Of a DNA stretch of 64,000 nucleotides, positions 8,642 through 18,112 are shown piece by piece. Position 1 is the first letter of the stretch. The number at the start of each line of letters is the position of its first letter. A program made the position numbers and the translations under genes. The DNA is taken from assembly GCA_021731085.1 (NCBI GenBank), contig JAKFYB010000003.1, positions 124,001 to 188,000 of the forward strand. The letters run 5' to 3'. Source of the DNA: Dehalococcoidia bacterium (lineage in GTDB: Bacteria > Chloroflexota > Dehalococcoidia > DSTF01 > JACRBR01). The notes under the pieces were generated by a model. It was not told the origin of the DNA. It did no database searches and was given only the letters and a program-made list of their open reading frames with translations.

Positions 8642-8723
8642 GGTCGTTTCCTCTCACGCGCTTGCTGCTGAAACAAAGGCACGCATCTCAGCGTGCCCCT
8701 GTCGTTTGTTGATCCCTGCTGTC

Positions 8724-9806
8724 CTAGTTCTTCGACGGGTCGAGGAGCATCTGCATCATTGGGTGCATCTTCTGACGACGGTCACCGAGACCGACGACGT
8801 CGAGACGGTGCATGTACTCGTTGACCTGGCGCTTGCGGATCGCCATGAGCTTCATGTAGCCCTCGTTGATCTGCGCCTCCGTGCTGCCGCCACCGAGGAG
8901 AATGGCGAGCGCTTCGGTGGTCTCGCCTCCGCCGGTGAGGCCAGCCTGCGCAGAGCCTGCGCCGAGAAGGCCTTCCATGCGGTCGAGGTAGCAATGGATT
9001 TCGTCGCGGCGCTCGGGCTCGGTTTCCATGACGTACTTCATGTGCATGACGCCGAAGGCCACGTGGCGGCTCTCGTCCTGCGCGGCGAGCCTGAACATGC
9101 GCTTGTCGACTTCGGTCTGGGCGAACATCTCGCCCATACGGAAGAGCGACTGCACGAACCCTTCGCCGACGAGGTGCAGTGTCGATGCCATTTCTGTGAA
9201 GTCCTGCGCAGTGAGCAAGTTAACGGCGCCCGGTCCCGCTTGCAGGAGGCCGATGCCGTTTACGAGCGCGCGCTTGCGGAACACGTCTAGGTGTCGCGCT
9301 TCGTCCATGATCTGCGACGCGAGGAAGAGTCCTACTTCGAAGAACTCACCACTGACGTTCGGCGCGTACTGGCCGGGGACGTCGCCGGCGATGAACTCGA
9401 CCTGCGTAAGGAATGTGCAGAGCTGCGACATTGCGTACTCGAGATCTTCCGGAAGGTCCGGCAGCTCCGCCCACGGCACGTCGGTCGCGCTCGACCACTG
9501 GCGTTGCACTGCTTCTTCATAAAGAAGCATCGCTGACTGAGACCATGACGACGATCGGAACGGCCACATTTGTTGTGTCTGCTGTGCGTCGCCGCGGGGA
9601 GCTGCGCCGCGCATGCGTCCGCTCTGGTTGCGTGACTGCATGGGGATGTCGCCGTAGGTGCCGGTGGAGATTTCCTCCAGCGTCAGGCCGCGCTTGCCGG
9701 GAGCGATGCGCAGGCCGCGCTCGGCCGCGGGTGCGTCCAACCAGGAAAGATCGAGGTCTTCACCTTCGCTGCGGAGTTCCGCGAGCATCTCTTGACTGAC
9801 GGCCAT
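8724..9806 (-). CDS. Ferritin-like diiron protein (R2-like / diiron oxygenase family)
   Basis: This 360-residue helical protein has a complete set of likely dinuclear metal ligands: E137 (Q-V-E-F-I-A), E169-A-R-H172, E215 (L-V-G-E-G-F) and E245-S-R-H248. This E, ExxH, E, ExxH pattern is that of ribonucleotide reductase R2, R2-like ligand-binding oxidases and related diiron oxygenases. It is not a nucleotide reductase beta chain that I can recognise, and no nrdA lies nearby. Start ATG has AAGGAGG 7 nt upstream. It is the first gene of a pair with 7550-8641. The substrate is unknown. The C-terminal G-G-G-E-T-T and H-P-M-M-Q-M segments are unassigned. Confidence 0.75.
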   Translation of the reverse strand: MAVSQEMLAELRSEGEDLDLSWLDAPAAERGLRIAPGKRGLTLEEISTGTYGDIPMQSRNQSGRMRGAAPRGDAQQTQQMWPFRSSSWSQSAMLLYEEAVQRQWSSATDVPWAELPDLPEDLEYAMSQLCTFLTQVEFIAGDVPGQYAPNVSGEFFEVGLFLASQIMDEARHLDVFRKRALVNGIGLLQAGPGAVNLLTAQDFTEMASTLHLVGEGFVQSLFRMGEMFAQTEVDKRMFRLAAQDESRHVAFGVMHMKYVMETEPERRDEIHCYLDRMEGLLGAGSAQAGLTGGGETTEALAILLGGGSTEAQINEGYMKLMAIRKRQVNEYMHRLDVVGLGDRRQKMHPMMQMLLDPSKN

Positions 9807-9952
9807 GAGCGCCTCCTTCGGCTTGTTCTAGCGTTCGCTAAGCTAAGTGTCGGTCGCCGCGCCGCAAAGCGCAACTGCCAATTGGCAGGGCCACAGCATA
9901 CGACTTCCGGCCCGCGCGAATCTACTGCGAAGTGATGTCAATTCCAGACGTT

Positions 9953-12900
9953 TCACACTGGGGCAGGCGCTTCCCGCAACAGGGCCTCCGCCTCCGCCAT
10001 GAACGCGGCGTCCACCTTGTACGAGAATGTGTGCGGGCCGCGTGCGAACAGGAAGGCGACTTCGCGGACGGGGACGGCCGTCGTCCGATGTGCCGCCCAT
10101 GCGTACACGAGCGCCTGGTTTCGGTACATCGCGGCGCGCTCCGGGGCCGTCGCTTCGCTCACCCTGTCCGTCTTGAAGTCGACGACGACGATGCCGCCGT
10201 CTTCTGCGAAGAGGAGGTCGATGCGGCCTTCGGCGAGACCGCCGTCGACAGCGTCTGGCAGCGGCGCGGTGAACGCGACCTCTCGCAACATGCGGGGCGA
10301 TGCGATCGCGCGCGCCATGATTTCGTGGCCGACAACGTTTTCGACACAGGCGACGATCTCTTCGACGCGGTGTGTCATGCCGTATTGCTTAGCAGCGGCG
10401 ACCGATCGTGTGCGAATGTCGTCTGGACGATCGAGATCGATGCGCTCGAGCACATCGTGGACGGCGGTGCCGAATTCCGTCGCGCGGCCGCGCTGCACTT
10501 CCTGGTCGCCGGACGACGCACCGTCCCACGCGCGCCACTCCGGCTTCAGGCCACTGGCCGTGTGTACGCGCAAGCCGGCGCTGCCAACATCGAAGATCGT
10601 CTGTCGCACTGCCTGCCACTCCTCGCGCCCCTCGACGATCGCTGCGATGTCAGGACCGTGGTCACCGTGGGTGGCGGGCGCACTCTCCACGCCGCGAACG
10701 GACGGCACGTCGCCGCTGATGCGCGGGAGTATCGATGCGTCGATCGCATCCTCGCGCTCGTCGGCATTCACTTGGCGCAGGTAGTCGTTCAAGCACTTGG
10801 GATCGCGGATGTTCGCTTGCGGTAGCGTGCCTACCCAGTGGAAGAACGGCACGATGAGATGGTCGCGGGCGCGCGTTGCCGCGACGTACAACAGACGCAA
10901 CTGCTCGGCCGTCGCGTGATCGTGCTCGACTTCCTCGGCTAGGGGATAGCCAGGAGTCCAGAAGCCGAGTTCCCGCTTCTTCTTCGATGTCTTGGGGCCG
11001 AGCCGCACGTGAAATGAACCGCCCGCACTTCCGCGCGTCACGATCGTGTTCATGCGGTCGTAGCGTTCCGTGCTCATATTGGCGAAGACAACGACTCCGA
11101 ACTCGAGGCCCTTGGACATGTGCACCGTCACGATGCGCACGGCGTCGTCGGTCTCCTCGGTGATCGATGCGTCGGTCTCATCTGAGGCGCGTGCGATGTT
11201 CTCCTTCAGCCAGCGAACGAACCCGCGAAGGCCACCGGCACGCCGTGCTTCCGAAAACGCGCGCGCCTGGTCGATGATTTTCAGAATGTTCGACGCAGCC
11301 TGCTCGCCCTGGTGCTGAAGCATCGCAAACTCGACGAGGCGGAACGCGTCGATGACTTCACGCACGTATTCAGGCAGCGTGCGGTCGTATCGCCGGCTCG
11401 ACATTTCTCGCAGCGCGGTGAGGGATTCTGCGACAACGCCGGTCGCTTCGCGGTTTGGCACGAGATAGTCAAACCTTCCGGTGGCCTTGTGCATGAACAG
11501 GTCTTCGTCTGAGCAGGCGAAGGCGGGAGAACGCAAAGCGGCGATGACGGCGACCTGATCGCCGGGGTCGTCTAGCGCGCGCAGGATGGCGATGAGTTCG
11601 CGCACTTCCTGGCGCTGGAAGAACGTGCGACCGCCCTCGTGCCTGTACGAGACGCCGGCGAGCGACAGCTGCTCCTCGTACACGGGCAGATCGGTGCGCG
11701 TCGGGATCAGGATGGCGATGTCACGAAAGGCGGCCGGGCGAAGGTCGCCGGTGCGAGTGTCGCGCACGATCCATGCGCCGGCCGCAACCTCTCGCTGGAT
11801 GAGGGAGGCGATGGCTTTTGCCTCCGCGATGCGCGTATCGAGCGCCTGCCGATTGTGCTCCTTCGGCGCTTCGCCCTCGACGATGGACGTACCACCATGC
11901 GTGTAGGCCGGGTGATGCTCAAGTCCGATGTAGGCGGGTTGGACGCCGGGCGTCTCTTCGATGAGACGTGAGAACGCATCGTTCACCCACTCGATGATGG
12001 GTTTGACGGAGCGGAAGTTCTGGGTGATTGCGACGACAGCGCCGCCAAACACATGCTGCTTCACGTCGTCGTACATCGTGATGTCGGCGCGGCGGAAGCG
12101 GTAGATGGACTGCTTGGGGTCACCGACGGCGAAGAGGCTGCCGGGGCGAAGCGTGGCTCGCCGCCAGTCGGGGCCGGGATCGTGCTCTGCGCAGAGCCGG
12201 ACGATTATTTCCGCCTGGAGTGGATCCGTGTCCTGAAACTCATCGACGAGGATGCAGCGGTACTTCGATTGGAAGTACTCACGGACTTCGGCGTTCTCCC
12301 GCAGGAGGTCGCGCGCCCACAGCAGGAGGTCGTCGAAGTCGGCTGTTCCGTCGGCCTTGCGACGTCCGGCGTAGTACCCGACGAAACCAACAACCCATTG
12401 CATGAGTTGCGCTGTTGCCGCCTGCTTGACGAGGGCCTGTGCCTCATCGAGTAGCCACTTTATCTCCTTCAACAGCTTCTTCGGCTCGCCCGATTTTCGT
12501 GGCCAGTCGGTCTGCGAGCCGCCCTGTGTGTTCGGCAGATCGGCCTCTACTATCAGTGACAGCGTCGAGTCTCCTCGCGAGTGGAGGGCGATGATCTGCC
12601 CATGCAGGTCGCGCATCCGGCGCATCCCGACGAGCGTCGTGTTCTCGTCGTTCGCGCAGTTGTATTCCCACTTCTCCTCGAACTCGGCGAAGACGCCGCG
12701 CATTTCTGCCAGGAGCAGATCGACATCGACGGGTTCGACGGCATAGGCTTCCAGGGGCAGGACATCGCGGTGGCTGTTGAGGCGCTGCGCCGCCTCGCGG
12801 ACGAGCCGCCACTCGAGGCCGAGGTTCAAGGCATCGACGAGCGCAGGTGGGGGTGGATCTTGCGCCATCTCGTCCGTCACCCACTCGTTCCACGCCGTCT

Positions 12901-13327
12901 CAAACGCGAGTTGCCGTGGCAGTTCATCAAGCACCTCGAAGCCGGGATCGAGCTTTGCCTCGATCGGTCGCTCACGGAGGAGGGATGCCGCAAAGGCGTG
13001 GATCGTTTCGATGTGCGCGCCGTTGAGTCCATGGATGGCGGCATCGAGCAGGGAGCGTTCGTCGTCGACCGTGCTCGCCGATCGTGCTTCTTCGAGGCCG
13101 CGCCGTACGCGGGCGGAGAGTTCAGCCGCCGCCTTTTCGGTGAAGGTGATCGCGACGATCTGATCGACGCTTGCGTGACCGGAGCGCAGGATCTCGACAA
13201 TGCGGTCGACGAGCACCGTCGTCTTCCCGGTGCCAGCGCCGGCCTCGACGCACATGTTCTCCTTGACCCCAGTTCTGATGCGGTCGCGCGCGGCGGCGTC
13301 TGCGGGTTGCCAATCGGTGTTCGTCAT
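9953..13327 (-). CDS. addA: UvrD/AddA-like helicase-nuclease subunit
   Basis: This 1124-residue protein is an SF1A helicase with a C-terminal nuclease, as in AddA (RecB-like), which processes double-strand breaks for RecA. Walker A is G-A-G-T-G-K-T-T at residues ~31-38. Motif Ia follows as T-F-T-E-K-A-A-A-E-L. Walker B/II is L-V-D-E-F-Q-D-T-D-P-L-Q, motif III is V-G-D-P-K-Q-S-I-Y-R-F-R-R-A-D, and motif V is T-V-H-M-S-K-G-L-E-F. Near the end V-V-V-D-F-K-T-D-R-V is the PD-(D/E)XK nuclease motif. Its start overlaps the addB stop by 4 bp (ATGA), so the subunits are co-translated. Confidence 0.9.
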   Translation of the reverse strand: MTNTDWQPADAAARDRIRTGVKENMCVEAGAGTGKTTVLVDRIVEILRSGHASVDQIVAITFTEKAAAELSARVRRGLEEARSASTVDDERSLLDAAIHGLNGAHIETIHAFAASLLRERPIEAKLDPGFEVLDELPRQLAFETAWNEWVTDEMAQDPPPPALVDALNLGLEWRLVREAAQRLNSHRDVLPLEAYAVEPVDVDLLLAEMRGVFAEFEEKWEYNCANDENTTLVGMRRMRDLHGQIIALHSRGDSTLSLIVEADLPNTQGGSQTDWPRKSGEPKKLLKEIKWLLDEAQALVKQAATAQLMQWVVGFVGYYAGRRKADGTADFDDLLLWARDLLRENAEVREYFQSKYRCILVDEFQDTDPLQAEIIVRLCAEHDPGPDWRRATLRPGSLFAVGDPKQSIYRFRRADITMYDDVKQHVFGGAVVAITQNFRSVKPIIEWVNDAFSRLIEETPGVQPAYIGLEHHPAYTHGGTSIVEGEAPKEHNRQALDTRIAEAKAIASLIQREVAAGAWIVRDTRTGDLRPAAFRDIAILIPTRTDLPVYEEQLSLAGVSYRHEGGRTFFQRQEVRELIAILRALDDPGDQVAVIAALRSPAFACSDEDLFMHKATGRFDYLVPNREATGVVAESLTALREMSSRRYDRTLPEYVREVIDAFRLVEFAMLQHQGEQAASNILKIIDQARAFSEARRAGGLRGFVRWLKENIARASDETDASITEETDDAVRIVTVHMSKGLEFGVVVFANMSTERYDRMNTIVTRGSAGGSFHVRLGPKTSKKKRELGFWTPGYPLAEEVEHDHATAEQLRLLYVAATRARDHLIVPFFHWVGTLPQANIRDPKCLNDYLRQVNADEREDAIDASILPRISGDVPSVRGVESAPATHGDHGPDIAAIVEGREEWQAVRQTIFDVGSAGLRVHTASGLKPEWRAWDGASSGDQEVQRGRATEFGTAVHDVLERIDLDRPDDIRTRSVAAAKQYGMTHRVEEIVACVENVVGHEIMARAIASPRMLREVAFTAPLPDAVDGGLAEGRIDLLFAEDGGIVVVDFKTDRVSEATAPERAAMYRNQALVYAWAAHRTTAVPVREVAFLFARGPHTFSYKVDAAFMAEAEALLREAPAPV

Positions 13328-16300
13328 GAGATGTCCTGCAGGGCGATGAAGGCCGCGCCGCGCGGGTCACTCGTCTTCAAGTTAGAGATGCGTTCGATGC
13401 GGCTGTCGCAGACGAGCTTGTAGTCGCACCACATGCAGTTCTGGGCGCCCTTGCCCGGGAACGGCGCGAAGTACCCACCATCGACACCATCGACGATGGT
13501 GGCGAGCACCTGATCGAAGTCCGCCTGGCGTGTGGTGAGGGTGTCGCCACTGATCGTTCTACGCTCAAAGCCACCTCGTGATGTGCAGTAGTAGTACTGC
13601 GCCTCACCGCTTTCTGGAGGAATGCCGAGGAGTTGCGCTGCGGCGCGCAAGTAGATGGGTAGTTGCAGCGCACGGCCACGGTCGAATGCCGTTTTCGGGC
13701 TCGACTTTCCCGTCTTGTAGTCGATCACACGGAAGCTGGTGTGGTCGTCGTCGAAATCGACACGATCGATGCGGCCCTGAAGCAGGACGCCGCGGTCGCC
13801 GATAGTCAGCTCGAGCGGGGCTTCGGACGAGATCGGGTCGGGTTTGCCGAAGCCATACGACACACCACCGAATCCTGCCTCGAACGCGCCCGGCTGAACG
13901 CGACCGTAGTCGCCATCTTCTATTTCCTTGTCGTACCAGCGCACGAGGTCTTCATTGATCTTTCGACGATCCAGCTCCCAGATCAGCGGGCGGCCTGTAA
14001 CGCCTCGGTCGTGGCGGTCCTTGCCAGCCTCTTCCGCGATCTTGAGCAAGAGGTCGAGGTGTTCGACTCGACGGTCCACATTGGGCAGGTCGTTGTGGCC
14101 GAGCTTCTTGAGGAATTGTTCGAGGATGTCGTGGATCATGCTGCCGCGTTCGAGGGCGTCAATCCGCTCCGTCGACTCGGGCTCATCGAGATCCTCAACG
14201 CCGAGGCCATACTTGAGGAAGTACCGGTAGGGACAGGCGGCGTACGTCTCGAGGCGGCTTGGGGAGATGGCCTTCTCACGCGCGAACGCGAGCGATGCCG
14301 CGCGGGCCACGGCCTCGGGCGCAATCATCACGCCGTCGAATCCGGTGAAGCCACGGCTCCAACGTTCGCGGCGGGCGACGACGGCGCGAGCGATCGCTCC
14401 CCGCGGGCGCATGGTGTTGTGCACGTCGAACTGGCTGAGCGCATCGATGACGCCAACAGCGCCGTCGTAGAGGGCGGACTTCACAAGTGCACGGTCGTAC
14501 TCCGCCGCCGTGACGCTGAGCATCGCATCATCGTGGGCGAGGCGGCCGGCGGCCATGCGGCGTACGCAGACGGCATCATCGACCTCGGCGACGCTCATCT
14601 CCCGTCCTTCGATTGTCTGGGCGAGGCTGCGGAAGAAGTAAGAGGGCAAGTGGCGACCGCTGCCGCCGGCTTCTGCTCGTGCATAGGACACGAAGAGGCG
14701 CTCGTCGGCAGCCTGTGCGGCGAGGTGGAAGGTCAGCGCTTCGTCATCGGGTTGGGTGCGAAGCGGGAGGGCGGCGCTGTCGCTCGCGGCAGCATTGATG
14801 GCGGTGCGTTCGTGTTCGAGGAGGAGGGGGTCTGGTCGCTTCGGCGGCGGCCATGCGCGTTCTGCAGCGCCGAGGAGGTAGACAGCGCGAAAGCGCATGT
14901 GTCGCAGCGAGGAAGCATCGAGGACGGCGATGCCGCGGCGGCCGAACTCGCGCTTGGGTTCGCCGAGCACGTCGGAGACGTCGCGCGTGTCGAGATCGTC
15001 GCGGACGGCCTGCAAGAACTGTTCGAACGTCACGGTCGGCGCGATCTCGCTGAGCGACGTGAGGTCCTTCAGGGCATCGAGGAGCGGGTCGAGATCTGCG
15101 GCGTACTCGGTCGCCATGCCGCGGACGTACGCCAGGTGCTCGTCCCACGTCGCCGTCGTTGGATGCTGTGACACGCGCGCGTGCAGGTCATCGGCGAAGG
15201 AGATGAGCGACGCGACGCGGCCAGCGTGTTGCTCGAGCCATTGGAAGCGCTCGTCCTTCGCCTTCTCGCGCATCTGGTTGGCGTGGTTGGTGAGGCGGGT
15301 GCGCCACTGGTCGATGCCCGCGAGGACGCCGGCTTCCCGGGTGAAGCCTTCCCACTCGGCGGGGCGGAAGCGCTCGTGGCGATCGCGGGTTACCTGCGGG
15401 ACACGAGTTTCGGTGACGAACTCCATGACGCGCTGGCGAGAGAACGTCGTGTCGGCGATCAGTTCGAGGAGGGCCAGCAGGCGGCGGCCGAGGGGATGCT
15501 CGCACATCGGACGGCCCTGGTGGATGTAGGAGTGCTCGTTGAGGCCGGCCTCCGTGAAAATCTCGGCGACGAGAGCGCGGTAGGGGTTGGCGTTTCGATA
15601 GACGACGGCCATCTCGTGGAAGGGGATGCCTTCGCGCGCCCACTGGAGGCAGGCTCGTGCGGCCTCCCAGACTTCGCGGACGGTGTCGGGTGCGGAGACG
15701 AGCGAGATGTTGCTGGCTTCGATTGGCCCTTGGGGCTGGCGGAACAGGGAAAAAGTGAGCGAGAAAAAAGTTTCCGAATAATAAGTCGTTAAGTGATCAA
15801 TTGATTGCTCCACCGCCTGTTCCGTGAATCCGTTGGAGGTGAGCCAGGTTCGGAAGTCGGCGTGCGCGCCGTCGATGTCGAGACCGGTGGCTGGCAGGAA
15901 GACGGTGCAGTCTTGTGTCGAGGCGATCCTTTGGATCAGGGTGCGCTGCGATGCGGCGGGATCCCAGAGGCCGTAGACGAGCAGCGGGCCCTCGAAGGTC
16001 GAGGTATCGACGCTGCCGTAGAAGTCGGATGTGCCCGCGAGTCCAGCGTCGGCGCGGCGTTGCACGTACTCGCTGAACATGGCGGCGAGGTCGGCGAACT
16101 TCTCGCTTTGGAGCGACGCCGCCGTCAGGGTCGATGCGAAGGTGTCGGGTGTGAAGCCGCCGCGCTCGAGATCGCGGAAGAGGCGGAGGAGTTCGCGCGT
16201 GAAGCCGTCACCGCGGGCGATGTCGTGGAAGTACGGGCGCGACATTGCGGCGGTGAGTCGCACCAGGAGGCGCTCCTGCGCGGGCGAGACGTGCCCGCTA

Positions 16301-16536
16301 CTGGTAACGCCGGTCGCTAGCTGCAACGCGAGTTGGTCGGGCATGACGAAGTTGACGTTGATGTGGGCGATGCCGCGCCGGGCGAGCATGCGCGGCAGGT
16401 AGCGCTTGAGCAGCGTCTGGCCGACGAGCACGGTCAGTGGCGCGAGCGGATCGCTGGGGCGCGCGGCGACGACGGCGTCCGCGAAGGCGTCTTCGATCGC
16501 GCGAAGGGGTCCGTGGATCGCGTGAGATTCGGGCAT
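13324..16536 (-). CDS. addB: AddB-like exonuclease subunit (PD-(D/E)XK, Fe-S)
   Basis: This 1070-residue protein is the likely partner of AddA. No Walker A is visible; the N-terminal half is a divergent, inactivated helicase fold, as in AddB. The C-terminus has the nuclease motif F-R-V-I-D-Y-K-T-G-K. The Fe-S Cys set is also there: one Cys in Y-A-A-C-P-Y-R-Y-F and three in N-C-M-W-C-D-Y-K-L-V-C. This pattern is typical of AddB and related nucleases. The frame stays open upstream to 16686, but the ATG at 16536 is preferred because the extension runs through repeat sequence and a -10 hexamer lies at 16545-16550. The downstream junction overlaps addA by 4 bp. Confidence 0.88.
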   Translation of the reverse strand: MPESHAIHGPLRAIEDAFADAVVAARPSDPLAPLTVLVGQTLLKRYLPRMLARRGIAHINVNFVMPDQLALQLATGVTSSGHVSPAQERLLVRLTAAMSRPYFHDIARGDGFTRELLRLFRDLERGGFTPDTFASTLTAASLQSEKFADLAAMFSEYVQRRADAGLAGTSDFYGSVDTSTFEGPLLVYGLWDPAASQRTLIQRIASTQDCTVFLPATGLDIDGAHADFRTWLTSNGFTEQAVEQSIDHLTTYYSETFFSLTFSLFRQPQGPIEASNISLVSAPDTVREVWEAARACLQWAREGIPFHEMAVVYRNANPYRALVAEIFTEAGLNEHSYIHQGRPMCEHPLGRRLLALLELIADTTFSRQRVMEFVTETRVPQVTRDRHERFRPAEWEGFTREAGVLAGIDQWRTRLTNHANQMREKAKDERFQWLEQHAGRVASLISFADDLHARVSQHPTTATWDEHLAYVRGMATEYAADLDPLLDALKDLTSLSEIAPTVTFEQFLQAVRDDLDTRDVSDVLGEPKREFGRRGIAVLDASSLRHMRFRAVYLLGAAERAWPPPKRPDPLLLEHERTAINAAASDSAALPLRTQPDDEALTFHLAAQAADERLFVSYARAEAGGSGRHLPSYFFRSLAQTIEGREMSVAEVDDAVCVRRMAAGRLAHDDAMLSVTAAEYDRALVKSALYDGAVGVIDALSQFDVHNTMRPRGAIARAVVARRERWSRGFTGFDGVMIAPEAVARAASLAFAREKAISPSRLETYAACPYRYFLKYGLGVEDLDEPESTERIDALERGSMIHDILEQFLKKLGHNDLPNVDRRVEHLDLLLKIAEEAGKDRHDRGVTGRPLIWELDRRKINEDLVRWYDKEIEDGDYGRVQPGAFEAGFGGVSYGFGKPDPISSEAPLELTIGDRGVLLQGRIDRVDFDDDHTSFRVIDYKTGKSSPKTAFDRGRALQLPIYLRAAAQLLGIPPESGEAQYYYCTSRGGFERRTISGDTLTTRQADFDQVLATIVDGVDGGYFAPFPGKGAQNCMWCDYKLVCDSRIERISNLKTSDPRGAAFIALQDIS

Positions 16537-16544
16537 GTTGGGCA

Positions 16545-16550
16545 AGTATA
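16545..16550 (-). promoter_or_regulatory. -10 TATACT 8 nt before the addB ATG
   Basis: On the minus strand TATACT is followed by 8 nt and then ATG, with no Shine-Dalgarno between. This suggests a leaderless addAB transcript. The -35 is not obvious. Confidence 0.45.
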
Positions 16551-16603
16551 CGAGGGTGTGTGCGTCAGGGAGTGTCGCGGCACGGTGGCTTTCGGGAGAT
16601 TGC

Positions 16604-16722
16604 TTTTTAACGCAGAGGCGCAGAGGGGCGCAGAGGATCGAGGGTTTAGTTAGGGTCTGGTGGCGCTGGCGCATGGGGCACCTCACCCCCGGCCCCTCTC
16701 CACGTCGTGGAGAGGGGTGACT
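16604..16722. repeat. Intergenic repeats between addB and the F420-type reductase gene
   Basis: 16604-16640 holds a GCAGAGGCGCAGAGG unit like that at 4919-4950. 16679-16722 holds the C-rich palindrome with CTCTCCACGTCGTGGAGAG at its core, a near copy of 2528-2570. The inverted repeat could form a hairpin in either direction. No gene is seen in 16537-16809. Confidence 0.65.
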
Positions 16723-16809
16723 CAGGCGGGGCGTCGGTGGCGGCCGAGCGCCTTTCGTTCTGATCTATGCTGCTGCTATCTCGGGTGCGGCAACCGGCAG
16801 GAGGCCATT

Positions 16810-17244
16810 GTGTATATCAAGCCTGACTTCCTTACGAAGCGCATCCTCAATCCGCTGCTGGAGCTGGGGATGAAGATGGGGATGAGCTTTCGAGGCTCGC
16901 AAATTCTGTCGGTGAAGGGGCGGAAGTCGGGGAATGTGTATACGACGCCGGTGAACCCGCTTTCGTTCAACGGCGAGCGGTACCTGGTGGCGCCGCGCGG
17001 CGAGACGGGCTGGGTCAAGAACATCCGCGCGTCCGGCGAGGGCGAGCTGCGACTGGGCGGCAAGCGCGAGCAGATCCGCGTCGTCGAGATCTCGGGCGAC
17101 GAGAAGGTGCCAGTGCTGAGGGAGTACCTGAAGTTCTGGAAGTCGGAGACGTCGAAGTTCTTCGGCGGAGTGACCGATGAGTCGCCGGAGGATGTCCTCC
17201 GCGCGACGGCGCCGAATCATCCGATGTTCCGGATTGTCAAGTAG
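16810..17244 (+). CDS. Nitroreductase/deazaflavin-dependent oxidoreductase family (F420-type)
   Basis: This 144-residue split-barrel protein resembles the DDN/PF04075 family, which uses reduced coenzyme F420 to reduce quinones or nitro compounds. Characteristic parts are S-V-K-G-R-K-S-G-N-V-Y-T-T-P-V near residue 36, Y-L-V-A-P-R-G-E-T-G-W-V-K-N-I-R-A-S-G, and a C-terminal H-P-M-F-R-I. The chosen start is GTG with AGGAGG 5-6 nt upstream; the longer frame to 16660 crosses the repeat. No F420 synthesis gene is in the window, so cofactor use is inferred from family only. Confidence 0.85.
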   Translation: MYIKPDFLTKRILNPLLELGMKMGMSFRGSQILSVKGRKSGNVYTTPVNPLSFNGERYLVAPRGETGWVKNIRASGEGELRLGGKREQIRVVEISGDEKVPVLREYLKFWKSETSKFFGGVTDESPEDVLRATAPNHPMFRIVK

Positions 17245-17257
17245 TAGAGTTTGATCA

Positions 17258-17644
17258 ATGGCTCGCTCGAACTCCGCAGCGCGATACCTACCACCGCTCC
17301 TCTTATGTTTCATCGCGATATCCGCTGCAGCAGCGTGTGAAGGTGAGAGCAACGAGTTCACCGAAGCGCGAGCAGTGAACATCGATCAGCGGGACGATGG
17401 ATGCACACCAGCCTCCTTTTCCATCGACGCGGGCGAAACGGTTCGTCTTCGAGTAACGAACCACACAAACGGCGACTACTTTCTCGGCGTGGAGGGCGAC
17501 CGCCCCAGCAGCCCGCGCCCGATGACCGTGCCCCCTGGCCAAACGAAGAACACATACTACGTCGGCCCTGAAGACCGCGATCCGGACTCGCTGCGCTGTT
17601 ACACAGAAGGCGGTCCATCGAGCACAATCGAGGTAGTTCAGTAG
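17258..17644 (+). CDS. Small secreted lipoprotein with a Cys-pair domain
   Basis: This 128-residue protein has a signal peptide ending in A-A-A-C-E (C27), fitting a lipoprotein or simple secretion. The mature part has G-C-T-P-A-S-F-S-I-D-A-G-E-T-V-R-L-R-V-T-N and later R-C-Y-T-E-G-G. The same layout occurs in the product of 20853-21581. It looks like a small beta sandwich of cupredoxin type, but I see no His/Met copper ligand set; the two Cys more likely make a disulfide. The function is unknown. It begins 14 bp after the F420-type reductase gene. Confidence 0.65.
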   Translation: MARSNSAARYLPPLLLCFIAISAAAACEGESNEFTEARAVNIDQRDDGCTPASFSIDAGETVRLRVTNHTNGDYFLGVEGDRPSSPRPMTVPPGQTKNTYYVGPEDRDPDSLRCYTEGGPSSTIEVVQ

Positions 17645-17659
17645 GGGCGCGCAACTGAA

Positions 17660-18112
17660 CTATTCCCTGATCGCTCCTAGTTCGAACTCGATTCGCTCGA
17701 CGGCACGGACGATGCGCCCATCGAGCCGGCGCTCGTACGAGATGGGCACGCCGAGGGCATCTCTAACGAAGACCTTTTCCTCGGCCGCGTCGGTCCTTGT
17801 GAGAACGATCGTGCCGTCGTCGTTTCTCGTCCAGCCGTCGTTTGTCTTGAGAAGATCCTCGGCCGACGCCGTTGGAGAACCCCATTCCTCGAGAGGCACG
17901 ACGCGTCTCGACGGAGAATCCTCCCGCTCCAACACCCCATAAGCGTCGAAGGATTCGACCGTATTCCCGTTATAAACAGCCCTTCTGCCCACTTGAGTCT
18001 TGTCGCTTGAATCGACGACCACCCGCTCAAAGTCATTGGAGTGCCTGTACGTCAACCGGAATTCTTCGAACCAGTGGGGTGGGGGTAGGTGCTGGGTGGC
18101 ACTCCATCGCAT
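17660..18112 (-). CDS. Hypothetical protein
   Basis: This is a frame of 150 residues from the ATG at 18112 (open to 18160). I do not recognise it. It seems rich in beta strands (F-R-L-T-Y-R, E-R-V-V-V-D, I-V-L-T-R-T, E-K-V-F-V-R-D), like small outer-surface or lipoprotein-carrier-like sheets, but no signal peptide is present in this reading. Its 5' end overlaps the divergent gene at 18089, so one of the two starts is probably wrong. Codon use is plausible for the genome. Confidence 0.5.
   Translation of the reverse strand: MRWSATQHLPPPHWFEEFRLTYRHSNDFERVVVDSSDKTQVGRRAVYNGNTVESFDAYGVLEREDSPSRRVVPLEEWGSPTASAEDLLKTNDGWTRNDDGTIVLTRTDAAEEKVFVRDALGVPISYERRLDGRIVRAVERIEFELGAIRE

Noticed and set aside
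13663-15171. 502-codon open frame opposite addB
   Set aside because: Composition follows the addB third-codon GC bias; no recognisable domain.
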